This document shows, piece by piece, positions 63,702-64,000 of a stretch of DNA of 64,000 nucleotides. Origin of the DNA: JBGPTK01 sp963797765. GTDB taxonomy: Bacteria; Acidobacteriota; Terriglobia; Acidiferrales; UBA7541. The position numbers and the translations under genes were made by a program. The notes below the pieces were generated by a model, which saw only the letters and a program-made list of their open reading frames with translations, was not told the DNA's origin and did not search any database. The stretch's first letter is position 1. Each line of letters starts with the position of its first letter. Location: positions 1,860,001 through 1,924,000 of the forward strand of contig CAWCQU010000003.1 in the NCBI GenBank assembly GCA_963797765.1, read 5' to 3'.

Positions 63702-64000
63702 GGCAGCGCTGCCCAGGCAACACGGTCAGCCTCCGATTCCTGCCTACCAACTTCCTCTGCTCGACACGTTCCGCGTCAAACTCACATTGAAAACCTGCGC
63801 CTCGAGCAATTGCCTTTCGGAGGGAGGAAGCGCGCGTTCCGAGGGACAATACGGGCAGCAAAATGGCGATTTCTAATCGCCACCACGGATCACAGTCGAA
63901 AACCTGTAAACGCCCTGAATACTGCGGGATATGAATTTCTAATCGCTCCTATATCGCCTGTTTTGGAGCGATTATTTTCGCGGTCCGTTTTTGCGATGGA
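63702..64000 (+). other. Right-edge region, no clear gene
   Basis: The frame from ATG 63690 (MREYGSAAQ) stays open to the window edge, about 100 codons, so a partial gene cannot be excluded. Its content is not recognised. ATTTCTAATCGC occurs at 63868-63880 and 63932-63945 and resembles 63427-63436, so this may be decayed repeat material. Confidence 0.35.

Noticed and set aside
58500..64000. Possible CRISPR array in the accessory region
   Set aside because: Repeats are few, differ in length and orientation, and have no regular spacers; no cas gene is present.

Overview
The window reads as a chromosome fragment of an Acidobacteriota member, probably Terriglobia (subdivision 1). This is inferred from family content: Ser/Thr kinases fused to TolB/PD40-type beta-propellers, an ADOP-type FtsX permease, a 'VWFA-related acidobacterial domain' protein, a bactofilin, alanine/lysine-rich tails on several ribosomal proteins, and a RAYT/REP remnant. 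No tRNA, rRNA or CRISPR array was seen.

Layout. 1-9 kb: the end of a glycine-rich protein, a kinase-propeller, a Tat-exported M24 peptidase, a YheT-type hydrolase, and a pair of exported proteins (HEAT-repeat and an 833-aa surface protein). 9.3-11.5 kb: guaB, with its own promoter and a structured leader but three single-base frameshifts, then a VanZ-like membrane protein. 11.5-32.8 kb: one unbroken minus-strand run carrying the str, S10, spc and alpha operons (rpsL to rplQ, with fusA, tuf, secY, adk, map, infA, rpoA), read from a near-consensus promoter at 32.8 kb. It contains an unrecognised 99-aa Cys-containing basic protein between rplB and rpsS. 33.5-38 kb: rplM-rpsI-rpsB-tsf-pyrH-frr, again behind a clear promoter. 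38-47.5 kb: cytochrome c, VOC protein, bactofilin, lexA, DUF4097-like protein, RDD protein and the 2-oxoacid:ferredoxin oxidoreductase korAB (korA frameshifted). 47.5-50 kb: ADOP permease.

50-55.7 kb is a signalling cluster: a glycosyltransferase, a stub of a kinase gene, a frameshifted kinase-propeller, and a tandem duplication of a two-gene module (STAS protein plus an unrecognised 95-aa protein). The kinase and both modules are each preceded by the same promoter/palindrome, which suggests common control. 55.7-58.5 kb holds an exported protein and a VWFA-domain protein.

58.5-64 kb is an accessory region: REP-like palindromes with a decayed RAYT, an IS110 fragment, copies of a roughly 60-bp hairpin repeat in opposite orientations, a direct repeat of about 270 bp, and a long SIR2-like/PIN-like fusion gene that looks like an anti-phage (NAD-depleting plus nuclease) protein. 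That gene also carries a frameshift. It is the best candidate here for an undescribed system.

Seven single-base frameshifts hit five otherwise well-conserved genes (three in guaB, one each in korA, the second kinase, and the SIR2 gene, plus a broken RAYT). Indel errors in the assembly are a serious alternative to true decay for the first four.
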